This document shows positions 17,332 to 26,214 of a stretch of 64,000 bases of DNA, piece by piece (within the stretch, counting starts at the first letter, position 1; each line of letters opens with the position of its first letter). Under the pieces are notes generated by a model, which saw only the letters and a list, made by a program, of their open reading frames with translations, had not been told where the DNA came from and did not search any database. The translations under genes were made by a program, and so were the position numbers. Origin of the DNA: Bordetella parapertussis (GTDB taxonomy: Bacteria; Pseudomonadota; Gammaproteobacteria; Burkholderiales; Burkholderiaceae_B). The stretch lies in the NCBI GenBank assembly GCA_945862495.1, contig CAMAYM010000002.1, forward strand, positions 1-64,000, given 5' to 3'.

Positions 17332-18528
17332 TTAGACCACGCCTTGCTCTTGGAACTTGGCGATCTCATCGGCTGAGTAGCCAACCTCTGACAGAACCTC
17401 TTGGGTGTGCTCGCCCCATTGAGGCGCAGTGGTGACCACATCGGCAGGGGTCCGGCTCAAGGTTGCAGGCTGGGTAATAAAGCCTTTTTCCTTGCCTGCT
17501 TTATCTTTGACCATTTTTGAAATGTTCGCTTGCTTGACGTGCTTGTCCGCAAACATCTGGGGCACGTTGTAGACGGGACCTGCAGGTACGCCTGCGTCGT
17601 TCAACGCTTCCACCCAATACTCAACGGTTTTGGTGCGGAACACTTCATTTAGGATTTTGTTGCAACGTGCACGGTTGACCGTACGTGACTTTTCATTGGC
17701 AAAGTCTGGGTCGGCAATCCACTCGGGATGCTGAACGAGCTCACACAAGCGAACCCAGTTGCCTTGGCCGGATGCGCCAAGGTTAAAGGCACCGTCGCTG
17801 GCCTCGAATAAGCCCATTGGCGTGGAGGTGGGGTGATCGTTGCCCGCTTGGCCTGCGACATCGCCCTCGTTGAGGTAGCGCGCTGCCTGGAAGTCCATCA
17901 TCGCAATTTGTGCGTGCAATAGTGAAGCATGGACCCACTGGCCTTTGCCAGAGCGCTCACGTTCTAGCAGTGCTGTCAGGATACCGATGCCGGCATAGAG
18001 GCCTGCACTCATGTCTGCTACCGCCAGACCAGCGCGAACGGGGCCTTGGCCGGGAATGCCCGTAACGGACATCAGGCCACCCATGCCCTGCATGATTTGG
18101 TCAAAGCCGGGGCGTGAGGCGTAGGGGCCCTCTTGTCCAAAACCAGAAATACTGGCCAGGATGATGCGAGGATTGACCTTAGCCAACGACTCGTAATCGA
18201 TGCCGAGTTTCTTTTTGATGTCTGGGCGCCAGTTTTCGACGACAACATCAGCCGTTTTGACCAGGCGCATCATGATGTCGAGCGCACCGGGTTTTTTCAA
18301 ATTGAGCGTCATCGCCCGCTTGTTGCGGTTGAGGTTTTGAAAATCTCCGCCTTCACGATTGCCGGCGAACATACCCTCGTTAGGGTCGACGCCTTTTGGA
18401 GGCTCGATCCGGATCACGTCGGCGCCAAAATCGGCGAGCAGACGCACGCAGTTTGGACCTGCGCGCACGCGCGACATATCAAGAACACGAAGATTGGAAA
18501 GTGCAGAAGAAGCCTGAATCTTAGACAT
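17332..18528 (-). CDS. CaiB/BaiF class III CoA-transferase
   Basis: 398 residues. It has the class III pattern: NLRVLDMSRVRAGPNCVRLL, FGADVIRIEPPKG, NLNRNKRAMTLNLKKPGAL and ISGFGQEGPYASRPGFDQ. The catalytic Asp is Asp172 in LAVADMSAGLYAG. The C-terminal DDVVTTAPQWGEHTQEVL-like region reads TAPQWGEHTQEVLSEVGYSA. It is only distantly similar to the other CaiB gene at 10596, so substrates probably differ. It is divergent from the enoyl-CoA hydratase gene, with 120 bases between the starts. The two may belong to one pathway of acyl-CoA activation and hydration. Confidence 0.9.
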   Translation of the reverse strand: MSKIQASSALSNLRVLDMSRVRAGPNCVRLLADFGADVIRIEPPKGVDPNEGMFAGNREGGDFQNLNRNKRAMTLNLKKPGALDIMMRLVKTADVVVENWRPDIKKKLGIDYESLAKVNPRIILASISGFGQEGPYASRPGFDQIMQGMGGLMSVTGIPGQGPVRAGLAVADMSAGLYAGIGILTALLERERSGKGQWVHASLLHAQIAMMDFQAARYLNEGDVAGQAGNDHPTSTPMGLFEASDGAFNLGASGQGNWVRLCELVQHPEWIADPDFANEKSRTVNRARCNKILNEVFRTKTVEYWVEALNDAGVPAGPVYNVPQMFADKHVKQANISKMVKDKAGKEKGFITQPATLSRTPADVVTTAPQWGEHTQEVLSEVGYSADEIAKFQEQGVV

Positions 18529-18613
18529 AGGTTTTTTATCAGTGTTGAATATTGAACTGTCTGTTTTATATGTTGCTTTGAGAATTATTGCAAGAGATAC
18601 TAGGAGGCTTAAA

Positions 18614-18664
18614 ATGGTAATAGAAAACGATTACTACAAAGGACTTTCATGGCTGAGTTATTGA
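18614..18664 (+). CDS. Possible 16-residue leader peptide overlapping the enoyl-CoA hydratase start
   Basis: A short frame, MVIENDYYKGLSWLSY, begins at an ATG placed six bases after a perfect AGGAGG (18602-18607). It runs past the hydratase ATG at 18649 in another frame and stops at TGA 18662-18664. The hydratase has its own weaker AAAGGA site inside this leader. The arrangement suggests translational coupling or attenuation. Expression is not shown. Confidence 0.4.
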   Translation: MVIENDYYKGLSWLSY

Positions 18665-19431
18665 TCACCAAAAATGCAGCGGTTGGAACGATTACGATCT
18701 CCAACCCCAATAAAATGAATGCAATGTCAGTGCAGATGTGGATGGATCTTCCAAAAGCCATCCGTGCCTTTGATGCGGATCCCGAGGTGCGAGTCATCGT
18801 GATCACGGGTCAGGGTGAAAAAGCCTTTGTTTCAGGTGCAGACATTTCTCAGTTCGACACCTTGCGCAGTTCGCCCCAGACACAAAAAGATTATGAAGAT
18901 GCTGTGGCCGACTCAATGATTGCACCGCTTGAATGTTCCAAGCCTATCATTGCAAAAATCCGTGGCTTTTGTTTTGGTGGGGGCTTGGGTTTGGCTGCAG
19001 CCTGTGACATCCGGATTTGTTCAGACAACTCCAGCTTCAGAATGCCAGCGGCACGCTTAGGTTTGGGCTACGGACACACAGGGATTAAGCGGTTTACTGA
19101 TGTGATTGGTTTGGCCAATGCCACAGACATCTTTGTCACTGCGCGTCGTTTTGATGCGGCTGACGCCCTGCGGATGGGTTTTGTGTCACGTGTGTGTTCC
19201 GTTGAGGAAATCGACGCTGTGGTCGAGCAGTACACCCAGGCAATTTCTGATAATGCACCACTCACCGTGGCAGCGAGTAAGTTTATTGTTCGTACGGTGT
19301 GCGCACAGCCTGAAGAGCAGGACATTCCTCGAGCTGAGGAAATGGTCAAAATCTGTTTTGCCAGCGAGGATTTCAAAGAAGGACGCGCCGCCTTTATGGA
19401 AAAGCGGCCGGCCCAATTTAAAGGTCATTAA
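18649..19431 (+). CDS. Enoyl-CoA hydratase/isomerase family protein
   Basis: 260 residues, a typical crotonase fold. The first oxyanion-hole strand is FVSGADISQFD and the second is RGFCFGGGLGLAAACDIRI. MPAARLGLGYGHTGIKRFTD follows; the position of the second catalytic Glu of classical hydratases seems to be Gly or His, so the precise reaction (hydratase, isomerase, decarboxylase or hydrolase) is open. The C-terminus FKEGRAAFMEKRPAQFKGH is the normal CoA-contact helix. It starts at 18649 after AAAGGA and is overlapped by a short leader frame. It is divergent from a CaiB gene. Confidence 0.88.
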   Translation: MAELLITKNAAVGTITISNPNKMNAMSVQMWMDLPKAIRAFDADPEVRVIVITGQGEKAFVSGADISQFDTLRSSPQTQKDYEDAVADSMIAPLECSKPIIAKIRGFCFGGGLGLAAACDIRICSDNSSFRMPAARLGLGYGHTGIKRFTDVIGLANATDIFVTARRFDAADALRMGFVSRVCSVEEIDAVVEQYTQAISDNAPLTVAASKFIVRTVCAQPEEQDIPRAEEMVKICFASEDFKEGRAAFMEKRPAQFKGH

Positions 19432-19440
19432 GCAGGCAAC

Positions 19441-19458
19441 GGCTGTCTTTCGACAGCC
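19441..19458. terminator. Hairpin between convergent genes, possible terminator
   Basis: GGCTGTC-TTTC-GACAGCC forms a perfect 7-bp stem with a stable tetraloop ten bases after the enoyl-CoA hydratase stop and before the convergent cupin stop. It lacks a clear T run on either side, so termination is uncertain. Confidence 0.4.
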
Positions 19459-19469
19459 GAGATTTACGC

Positions 19470-20252
19470 CTATTCTCTTTTCGGAAACTGCATCAACATG
19501 ATCGCAACACCATCGGCGCTGGCGCGGATGGTGGGTGCGGGCGCATCAGGTGCGACAAAAACCAGCGAGCGTTCCGTGGCAGCTTGTCCATTGATCTGAC
19601 ATTGCCCCCGCATGACGAGCCAGTACTGCCCTCGGCCCTCTGCCGGTGACGGCCCTGCAATGGCTGCCTCGCCCGTTGTCTGGAATAGCGTACACACCAA
19701 ACCGTCATCTTCTTGGGGCACGATCGGCTGAGTGAGCACACCCTCAATATGGCTTGGACCGTCTGCATCCCCAATCATCGCAGGAATAGCGCCTAGGCCG
19801 TGACGATAGGACTTTGTCCGACCTTTGAGGGCCTCGCGATGCTCTGGCATCCAGCGTGCACCAGGATCCCAGCCGTTACGCAGGGTGAGGTACTCCACAC
19901 CTGTGCTGTCAGCGTGAATAGGCGCATAGGGCGTAAAGGCCATGGCATAGTGCACTGTCAGACCCTCAATGGGTTTGATGCCAAACTTGCCTTCGCCGGA
20001 CATAAAGACTTGAAACTGGTCCGCTTGATGATAGTGACCAGGGATCATGCTGTTGGCGCCTTGCTCGACTAAAAAAGCGATCGGCTCAAGCGGAGGTGGA
20101 AACGCCTCAGGTGTGCGTGCGGGTAAGCCTTTTGCACGGCGCTCCACAGAGTTGATTCCCACGTACGACGATATCCAGGTGTCTGTGCCATTGGGTAAAC
20201 GATAGTGGTGGCGCTCGTTGAACGCGTCTTCTTTTGTGACAACAGTCGTCAT
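19470..20252 (-). CDS. Two-domain cupin protein
   Basis: 260 residues with two cupin-like halves. The first half carries PGHYHQADQFQVFMSGEGKF with a His-x-His followed by Gln in place of the usual Glu. The second half has GQYWLVMRGQCQINGQ and SLVFVAPDAPAPTIRA but no His cluster, so at most one metal site is likely. No signal peptide. Cupins of this kind include dioxygenases, isomerases and non-catalytic binding proteins, so a function cannot be assigned. It is followed, 24 bases upstream on the same strand, by the thioesterase gene, and an MFS gene comes before that, suggesting one minus-strand operon. Confidence 0.72.
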   Translation of the reverse strand: MTTVVTKEDAFNERHHYRLPNGTDTWISSYVGINSVERRAKGLPARTPEAFPPPLEPIAFLVEQGANSMIPGHYHQADQFQVFMSGEGKFGIKPIEGLTVHYAMAFTPYAPIHADSTGVEYLTLRNGWDPGARWMPEHREALKGRTKSYRHGLGAIPAMIGDADGPSHIEGVLTQPIVPQEDDGLVCTLFQTTGEAAIAGPSPAEGRGQYWLVMRGQCQINGQAATERSLVFVAPDAPAPTIRASADGVAIMLMQFPKRE

Positions 20253-20276
20253 GTCTAAAAGGTCTCCAACAATGAA

Positions 20277-20726
20277 TTAAAAGGTTTGGGCCGCGAGGCG
20301 AAAATTTTCGGGAACAGCAACAGGGCGCTGTGAGGCACGATTGACGCAGACATGTACAAACTGACCTTGTGCGGCAGCCTCGTCTGACTCGTCATTAAAT
20401 ACCGCGACCTCATAGGCGATTGAACTGCGCCCCATGCGACCGATCCGCACGCCGACTTGAATCACGCCGGGTGAAGAGATTTGACGAAAATACCGACACT
20501 CTGAGGCCACGACAAGCGTTTGATACTCACCGGCTAATACCGAGCGCATCTCGACATGCAACAAAAATCCATCGACCGCTGTGTCAAAAAATGAATAATA
20601 GTGGGCATTGTTGATATGCCCATAAGAATCGTTATCCGCCCAACGCAAGGTAATCATTTCAAAAAATTTGAAATCACTTTTTGAAAGCGGGCCCGCGCGC
20701 GGTGTCTCTGCAGTCTGTTCGGTCAT
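20277..20726 (-). CDS. Acyl-CoA thioesterase, YbgC/4HBT hotdog family
   Basis: 149 residues. The 4-hydroxybenzoyl-CoA thioesterase signature is clear: LRWADNDSYGHINNAHYYSF, in which the Asp and the His-Ile-Asn-Asn stretch form the active site. IGRMGRSSIAYEVAVF and GQFVHVCVNRASQRPVAVP are the usual remaining strands. The ATG at 20726 is preferred over an adjacent GTG at 20729. It hydrolyses small or aromatic acyl-CoA esters to free acid and CoA. It lies between a cupin gene and an MFS gene on the same strand, 23 bases after the latter. Confidence 0.88.
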   Translation of the reverse strand: MTEQTAETPRAGPLSKSDFKFFEMITLRWADNDSYGHINNAHYYSFFDTAVDGFLLHVEMRSVLAGEYQTLVVASECRYFRQISSPGVIQVGVRIGRMGRSSIAYEVAVFNDESDEAAAQGQFVHVCVNRASQRPVAVPENFRLAAQTF

Positions 20727-20749
20727 CACTATGATCTAAAGGGGTTTGA

Positions 20750-22012
20750 TTAAACGGGTCGGTACTTTGTGGAAATCATGCACAGGGCTACAAAGACGCT
20801 CAATCCCAAGCTCCATGATAGCCAAAGGACGTTTGATCCCCAATCTGTCAGCGCCAAGCCAAATAAAAAGGGTGCAGCTGCTTGCGCAAACTTTGACGGC
20901 ATCATGAGCCAGCCTTGTCGTTGCCCGTACCCCTTTGTACCAAAAATCGCGAGGGGCAAGGTGCCGCGGGCAATGATCAGGATTCCGTTACCAATTCCGT
21001 GCAAAATCACAAACGCCAGCGCAAAAGGGGCGCCAAAGACCAAAAGCAGCGCACCACCAATCGGGTGGGTCAGGGCGGCGAGACGGGTGCTCACAAGTGG
21101 ATGCCAACGACGCATAAAAAAGAAATCGATTAATCTGCCCAAGACTTGAGAGGGGCCGACCAAGGCACCAATTGTAAAAGCCACGGCAAGTGGCACTCCC
21201 ATTCCCTCAAGCATACGCGGCATATGGATCATCAGCCCCATGCCCACGAAGGAGTTGGCAGCAAAGACAAAAGCCAGCAGGAAAGCGGTGTATTTGCTCG
21301 GGATAGGTGCGGGACCTGTGATGGGTGGGGAGCTTGAAGAGGCGGAGGGTGCAGGGGCGTCTGAGAAGGCAGTGGTGGCGGTATTAGCCGTCGCAAGTGC
21401 GGTTCCGTTATTGGGCGTGACAGCGTCGGACGTCCGTTCAGCACTCGCGCTCAGCGGGCTAGGCAGCAAGGCGTTGAGCGGCAGACCAACCACTATGTGG
21501 ACGCAGGCCCAAAACCAGCACACTCCGCTCCAGCCGAATTTGCTTTCCACAAAGACAGAAACTGTCCAACCCACGAAACTCGCAAAGCCCGCAATCAGGG
21601 TCACGCCGGTTATCGGGTTACGCGAATTCTTGCCAAAGAGGCGTACAATGGCTGAGAAAGCCACTTCGAAAAGGCCTGCTGCCATGCCCAGTCCCAAGAT
21701 GGCATAGCCAAAGAGCACGCTCCACATGCCCTCGGCAAAGCCAAGGCAGGTCAGACCTAGGGCGAAGATCAGATTGGAGGACATCAAAACAGGTCGTCCA
21801 CCAAAGCGATCGACCATTTTTCCAACAAACGGCCCCGCAAGGGCCGACACACCCAAAGCGATAGAAAAGCCCGCGAACAAGATGGCGGGCGACAGTGCGA
21901 GCTCCCTGCTAGCGGGGATGGCGATCACGGCGGGGAGGTAGTGCGCGCCGGCGCTGGCAATGACTTGGCCCGCGCCAGTGACGCTGACGGCGCGATAGAT
22001 ACGAGAGGACAT
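20750..22012 (-). CDS. Major facilitator superfamily transporter
   Basis: 420 residues, 12-helix pattern with a long polar central loop (about residues 200-240) rich in Ala, Ser, Thr and Pro. The first half has GPFVGKMVDRFGGRPVLMS, the MFS motif A. FGVRG-type signals are lacking, so the subfamily is not clear; it looks nearest to monocarboxylate or aromatic-acid carriers. It is the first gene of a minus-strand group with a thioesterase and a cupin. The M20 peptidase gene is divergent from it, with 139 bases between starts. Confidence 0.85.
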   Translation of the reverse strand: MSSRIYRAVSVTGAGQVIASAGAHYLPAVIAIPASRELALSPAILFAGFSIALGVSALAGPFVGKMVDRFGGRPVLMSSNLIFALGLTCLGFAEGMWSVLFGYAILGLGMAAGLFEVAFSAIVRLFGKNSRNPITGVTLIAGFASFVGWTVSVFVESKFGWSGVCWFWACVHIVVGLPLNALLPSPLSASAERTSDAVTPNNGTALATANTATTAFSDAPAPSASSSSPPITGPAPIPSKYTAFLLAFVFAANSFVGMGLMIHMPRMLEGMGVPLAVAFTIGALVGPSQVLGRLIDFFFMRRWHPLVSTRLAALTHPIGGALLLVFGAPFALAFVILHGIGNGILIIARGTLPLAIFGTKGYGQRQGWLMMPSKFAQAAAPFLFGLALTDWGSNVLWLSWSLGLSVFVALCMISTKYRPV

Positions 22013-22151
22013 GCGAGAGTCTTGTCTGTCTAAGGGTTATTTTTTCCTTATTATCCACGTTAAATGACTCGAAACAACGTGCTCACGTCGAGGTTGTGCG
22101 ATTCAGTGCCAAGCTTTAAGCTTGTGCAACACTTTTTCCTGTGAGCCCACC

Positions 22152-23549
22152 ATGAGTCGTCAGCAAGCCATTGATTTAGCCACTGCCTATTTTGATGAGG
22201 GTCAATTTCAAACGACGCTAGAGCGCCGAGTCGCAATTCCGACTGAAAGTCAGGAGCCTGGAAAAATCCCCGTACTGACGGCTTACCTCACCGAAGAAAT
22301 CTCACCGCTGCTGGTCAAGCTTGGCTTCGACTGCAAAATCGTACCGAACCCGATTGAGGGCGGCGCTCCTTTCCTGGTGGCGAGTCGTACAGAGCCAGAA
22401 GCAAACTTCACGGTCTTGACGTATGGTCATGGCGATGTCGTGCGTGGTTACGCGCCGCAGTGGCTCGAGGGCCTGTCACCGTGGAATTTGAATATTCGTG
22501 GCGATCGTTGGTATGGCCGCGGCACAGCCGACAACAAAGGGCAGCACACGATTAACCTCGCCGCACTCGAGCAAGTCCTCACGGCCCGTCAAGGTAAGCT
22601 GGGCTACAACGTGACGTTTCTGATCGAAATGGGTGAGGAAATGGGTTCACCGGGGTTGCGTGAGATGTGCACCTTGCATAGCGATTTACTCAAGGCCGAT
22701 CTATTTCTCGCCTCTGATGGCCCGCGTGTTTCTTCATCGCGTCCGACCCTGTTCTTGGGTTCCCGGGGTGCCTTCAATTTTGAATTACGCTTGAATGTGC
22801 GTCAAGGTGGCCATCACTCCGGCAACTGGGGAGGTTTGCTTAAAAATCCCGGCATCCGCCTCGCACATGCGATTGCCTCGATCGTTGATCCCAAGGGTCG
22901 GATTTTGGTACCTAAATTGTTGCCAAGTTCGTTGCCCGACAACGTGCGTCGCGCCTTGGCCAATATTCAGGTGGGTGGAGGCGCGAACGATCCCGAGATC
23001 GATACCGACTGGGCCGAGCCCGGCTTGACACCCACTGAGCGCGTGTTTGCCTGGAATACGTTTGAAACCTTGGCGTTTAAGACGGGTAACCCCGATGCGC
23101 CTGTCAATGCGATCCCTGGCTATGCGATTGCATACTGTCAGCTGCGTTATGTTGTCGGCAGTGATAATCAAAACTTCCTCAAGCATATCCGTGACCATTT
23201 GGATGCGCATGGCTTTAGCGATGTTGAGGCTTTACCTAGTCGTGGTGAGGCTGCTGAAGCGACGCGACTCGATCCCGATAATGCTTGGGTCAAAATGGCG
23301 GCAGCCTCTATTACGCAGACAACAGGTAAAGACGTTGATGTCTTGCCAAACTTAGGCGGCACCTTGCCCAATGATGCTTTTTCTAAAATCCTGGGTCTCC
23401 CGACAGTGTGGGTCCCGCACTCCTATGCGGCATGCTCGCAGCATGCGCCGAACGAACATATGCTGGGCTCAGTCGCCCGCGAGTCGTTACAGTTGATGGC
23501 GGGCTTGTTTTGGGATCTGGGTGACAAGGGCGCCAAGATCGCAGCGTGA
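22152..23549 (+). CDS. M20 family metallopeptidase/dipeptidase
   Basis: 465 residues. Two-zinc peptidase or amidase of the M20 family. The first ligand region is VLTYGHGDVVRGYAPQW, followed by GRGTADNKGQHTINLAAL with the bridging Asp, and EMGEEMGSPGLREM with the catalytic Glu-Glu pair. NLGGTLPNDAFSKILGLPTV and HAPNEHMLGSVARES supply the C-terminal His. The dimerisation domain spans about residues 200-330. There is no signal peptide. The start at 22152 is the first ATG with family-like sequence. It is followed by a D-aminoacylase-like gene, so the pair may process N-acylated or D-amino-acid containing peptides. Confidence 0.88.
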   Translation: MSRQQAIDLATAYFDEGQFQTTLERRVAIPTESQEPGKIPVLTAYLTEEISPLLVKLGFDCKIVPNPIEGGAPFLVASRTEPEANFTVLTYGHGDVVRGYAPQWLEGLSPWNLNIRGDRWYGRGTADNKGQHTINLAALEQVLTARQGKLGYNVTFLIEMGEEMGSPGLREMCTLHSDLLKADLFLASDGPRVSSSRPTLFLGSRGAFNFELRLNVRQGGHHSGNWGGLLKNPGIRLAHAIASIVDPKGRILVPKLLPSSLPDNVRRALANIQVGGGANDPEIDTDWAEPGLTPTERVFAWNTFETLAFKTGNPDAPVNAIPGYAIAYCQLRYVVGSDNQNFLKHIRDHLDAHGFSDVEALPSRGEAAEATRLDPDNAWVKMAAASITQTTGKDVDVLPNLGGTLPNDAFSKILGLPTVWVPHSYAACSQHAPNEHMLGSVARESLQLMAGLFWDLGDKGAKIAA

Positions 23550-23600
23550 GCGTGCATCGCCATTGCATCGTAGGTTTCAATCTATCTGGAGTTGTAAAAG

Positions 23601-25061
23601 ATGAGCACACAGTTTGATTTGCTAATTAAAAATGCCACGGTAATCGATGGCACTGGTGCGGACCGATTTACTGGCGATATCGGGATTAACGGCGATCGTA
23701 TTGCCAAAATCGGTGACCTTGCAGGCTGCACAGGCACGCAGGAAATCGACTTAAAGGGTCAGGTCGCGGCGCCCGGATTTATTGATGCGCATACGCACGA
23801 CGATCGGATGATGCTCTCGAGTCCCGAGATGACGCCAAAGGTCAGCCAAGGCGTGACCACGATTATTGGCGGCAATTGTGGCGTTTCGCTCGCGCCGATG
23901 CCACGTCCGATTCCAGATCCTGTCACGCCTCCACTGAACTTGCTGGATGATGTGGGTCACTGGTTTAAATATCGCAGTTTTAAAGAATATTTGGATGCGT
24001 TGCGCGCCGAACCTTCAACGACCAATCGCGCCATGCTGGTGGGTCATACGACCTTGCGCGTTGCCACCATGGATGATTTGGAAAAGCCCGCGACACCTGC
24101 GCAGATTGCGCAGATGCGCGAGCTGGTGGTCGAGGCCATGCAGGCTGGTGCGATCGGTGTCTCGACAGGTTTATTTTACGAACCTGCGGTGGCTGCGCCG
24201 ACAGAGGAAGTCATTGAAATTTGTCGGCCCTTAAAAGAGTTTAACGGCTTGTATTGCACGCACATGCGCGATGAAGCGGATGGCGTGATGGACTCGCTAG
24301 AAGAGACGTTTCGTATTGGTCGCGAAGTGGATGTGCCGGTCGTGATTTCTCACCATAAGGTGATTGGTGCGAAAAACTATGGTCGCTCCGACGAGACGCT
24401 GGCGTTCATCCGCGAGAGTATGGCCAAGCAGCCGATCTGTCTGGATTGTTATCCCTACACGGCGGGCTCTACGGTGCTGTCGATGAGCCGGGCGATTACC
24501 TCTGCTCGCGTGATTGTGACGTGGTCGAAAACCTTGCCTGAATATGCCGGTCAGGATCTGGATAAGATCGCCGAGAAAATGGGCGTCACGCAGGAAGAAG
24601 CGGTTGAGCGTCTGTTGCCTGCCGGCGCGATCTATTTCCGTATGGATGAGGGCGATGTCCAAAAGATCATGCAGTTCGGCCCCACGATGATTGGTTCGGA
24701 TGGTTTGCCACACGATGCCTCGCCGCATCCGCGCTTGTGGTCAACATTTCCCCGCGTACTCGGCCATTATCGGCGTAGCCTGGGTCTCTTTTCACTTGAG
24801 ACGGCTGTGCACAAAATGACGGGATTGACGGCTGTGAACTTTGGTTTGACAGATCGTGGTGTATTGAAAGAAGGCGCGTATGCTGATCTGACTTTGTTTA
24901 ACGAAGAAACCGTCGATGAAGTCGCGACCTACGAAAATCCAATCGCCATGGCGCGCGGGATCAATACGGTGATTGTGAATGGTGCAGTTGTTTGGGATCA
25001 GGGCAAGGCCACTGGGGCGCGACCCGGTCGCGTGCTGTCTCGGCCATCAGCGGCGCACTGA
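23601..25061 (+). CDS. N-acyl-D-amino-acid deacylase family amidohydrolase
   Basis: 486 residues, a zinc amidohydrolase of the D-aminoacylase group. It begins with the small beta-domain (LIKNATVIDGTGADRFTGDI). The metal motif is APGFIDAHTHDDRM. Further blocks are GGNCGVSLAP, GVSTGLFYEPAV, CTHMRDEADG, ISHHKVIG and DCYPYTAGST. The C-terminal IGSDGLPHDASPHPRLWSTF holds the catalytic Asp, and RGINTVIVNGAVVW closes the beta-domain. The start follows GGAG. Its substrate is likely an N-acyl-D-amino acid or a related amide. The M20 gene 51 bases upstream is probably co-transcribed. Confidence 0.9.
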   Translation: MSTQFDLLIKNATVIDGTGADRFTGDIGINGDRIAKIGDLAGCTGTQEIDLKGQVAAPGFIDAHTHDDRMMLSSPEMTPKVSQGVTTIIGGNCGVSLAPMPRPIPDPVTPPLNLLDDVGHWFKYRSFKEYLDALRAEPSTTNRAMLVGHTTLRVATMDDLEKPATPAQIAQMRELVVEAMQAGAIGVSTGLFYEPAVAAPTEEVIEICRPLKEFNGLYCTHMRDEADGVMDSLEETFRIGREVDVPVVISHHKVIGAKNYGRSDETLAFIRESMAKQPICLDCYPYTAGSTVLSMSRAITSARVIVTWSKTLPEYAGQDLDKIAEKMGVTQEEAVERLLPAGAIYFRMDEGDVQKIMQFGPTMIGSDGLPHDASPHPRLWSTFPRVLGHYRRSLGLFSLETAVHKMTGLTAVNFGLTDRGVLKEGAYADLTLFNEETVDEVATYENPIAMARGINTVIVNGAVVWDQGKATGARPGRVLSRPSAAH

Positions 25062-25122
25062 GCGTCTCTTTCTGACGCATCCCTTACCAGTCCATTCATA
25101 GACATACTTCAGGACGCAACGC

Positions 25123-26214
25123 ATGACCACGCATTTACCGACACTCGATCAGGCGCAACTTTCAAGGGCCATCAGCCTGCTGGATGAGGAGTGGTTGCAG
25201 CACGATCCTGATCTGGGTCCTGTGCTGCCCTTGGTGCTCGGACGCGGTGTCGGCCAGGATTGGCATAAGGCCGGTACCTTTCGGCATCACCTGATTGGTG
25301 TAGCACGGACCTTGACCCTATGGCAGCAACCCAAGCATGTCCGCCATCTGGGGCTCTTGCACAGCGTGTATGGAAACGCACACGTTGATTTGATGAAGTT
25401 TGATCCTAAAAGCGAACGTGGTCGTCTGCAAGAAGCGGTCGGTGAGGATGCGGAGCGTTTAATTTATTTGTTTTGTGTGATGTCGCGCATTGAATTTTTG
25501 GGTGAACTGTTCAAAGGGAACTTGAAGGACGATGGCAGTTTGACCATCACGCTTCAAGGCGCGCCTTTTGTGCTGCCTGCCCGAGATGTGGCAGCATTCA
25601 TTATCGTGAGCATGGCCGATATTTGCGAGCAGTGGTATAGCTGGCAAGATGATATTTACATGGGCTACCCTGATTACAAAGCCCAACCTGCTCAACAGCA
25701 TTGGGCCGCTGCGCTGTGGCCAGGCCCGATGCGTCCCACGACGTATCGCTGGGGCCAGATTTCTCGCCTGGGCCATTTTCTGCAACACCCTGCTTTAAAA
25801 GATCAACTGCCACAGCCTCCTGTGTTTGATCATGGCCGTCAAGTGATGGCGCCTGGCGATGAAGCGGCTGCAGCGGCATTGTATTGGTCTGTCATGCAGC
25901 AAAGTCAGCCACTCATGTCCTCCGCCGCCACTGCAGCAGTGTTGGAGCAAGCGATCAAACTGAATCCCTGGGTCGCGGAACCCTATATGGTGTTGTCGCA
26001 ATTGCATCTGACGGAACGTAACTTTGACTTGGGTCGTCAGTATGCCGAGGCGGGTGTGCAAATGGCGGCATGCTGGGGTAATGCTTGGGATAAGCGTATC
26101 GGTTGGGATGGTTGGATGTCTTGGGGACGCGTGTTGTTACAGTCCGCACAAAAACGTCAGTGGCCGGATACACTCAATAAGCTCAATAACGTTGCGCTGA
26201 CACCAGAGCTTTAA
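25123..26214 (+). CDS. DUF6817-like protein with degenerate HD-type helices and C-terminal TPR-like repeats
   Basis: 363 residues, no signal peptide. The N-terminal part has FRHHLIGVARTLTLWQQP and HLGLLHSVYGN, a pattern like HD-domain metal helices in which the His-Asp doublet is His-Ser. A later Asp lies in IVSMADICEQWYSW. This matches what I recall of DUF6817, but the name is a recollection and not a search result. Residues about 265-345 look like one or two TPR helices (EPYMVLSQLHLTERNFDLG). It follows the D-aminoacylase gene by 61 bases on the same strand. No function can be stated. Confidence 0.65.
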   Translation: MTTHLPTLDQAQLSRAISLLDEEWLQHDPDLGPVLPLVLGRGVGQDWHKAGTFRHHLIGVARTLTLWQQPKHVRHLGLLHSVYGNAHVDLMKFDPKSERGRLQEAVGEDAERLIYLFCVMSRIEFLGELFKGNLKDDGSLTITLQGAPFVLPARDVAAFIIVSMADICEQWYSWQDDIYMGYPDYKAQPAQQHWAAALWPGPMRPTTYRWGQISRLGHFLQHPALKDQLPQPPVFDHGRQVMAPGDEAAAAALYWSVMQQSQPLMSSAATAAVLEQAIKLNPWVAEPYMVLSQLHLTERNFDLGRQYAEAGVQMAACWGNAWDKRIGWDGWMSWGRVLLQSAQKRQWPDTLNKLNNVALTPEL

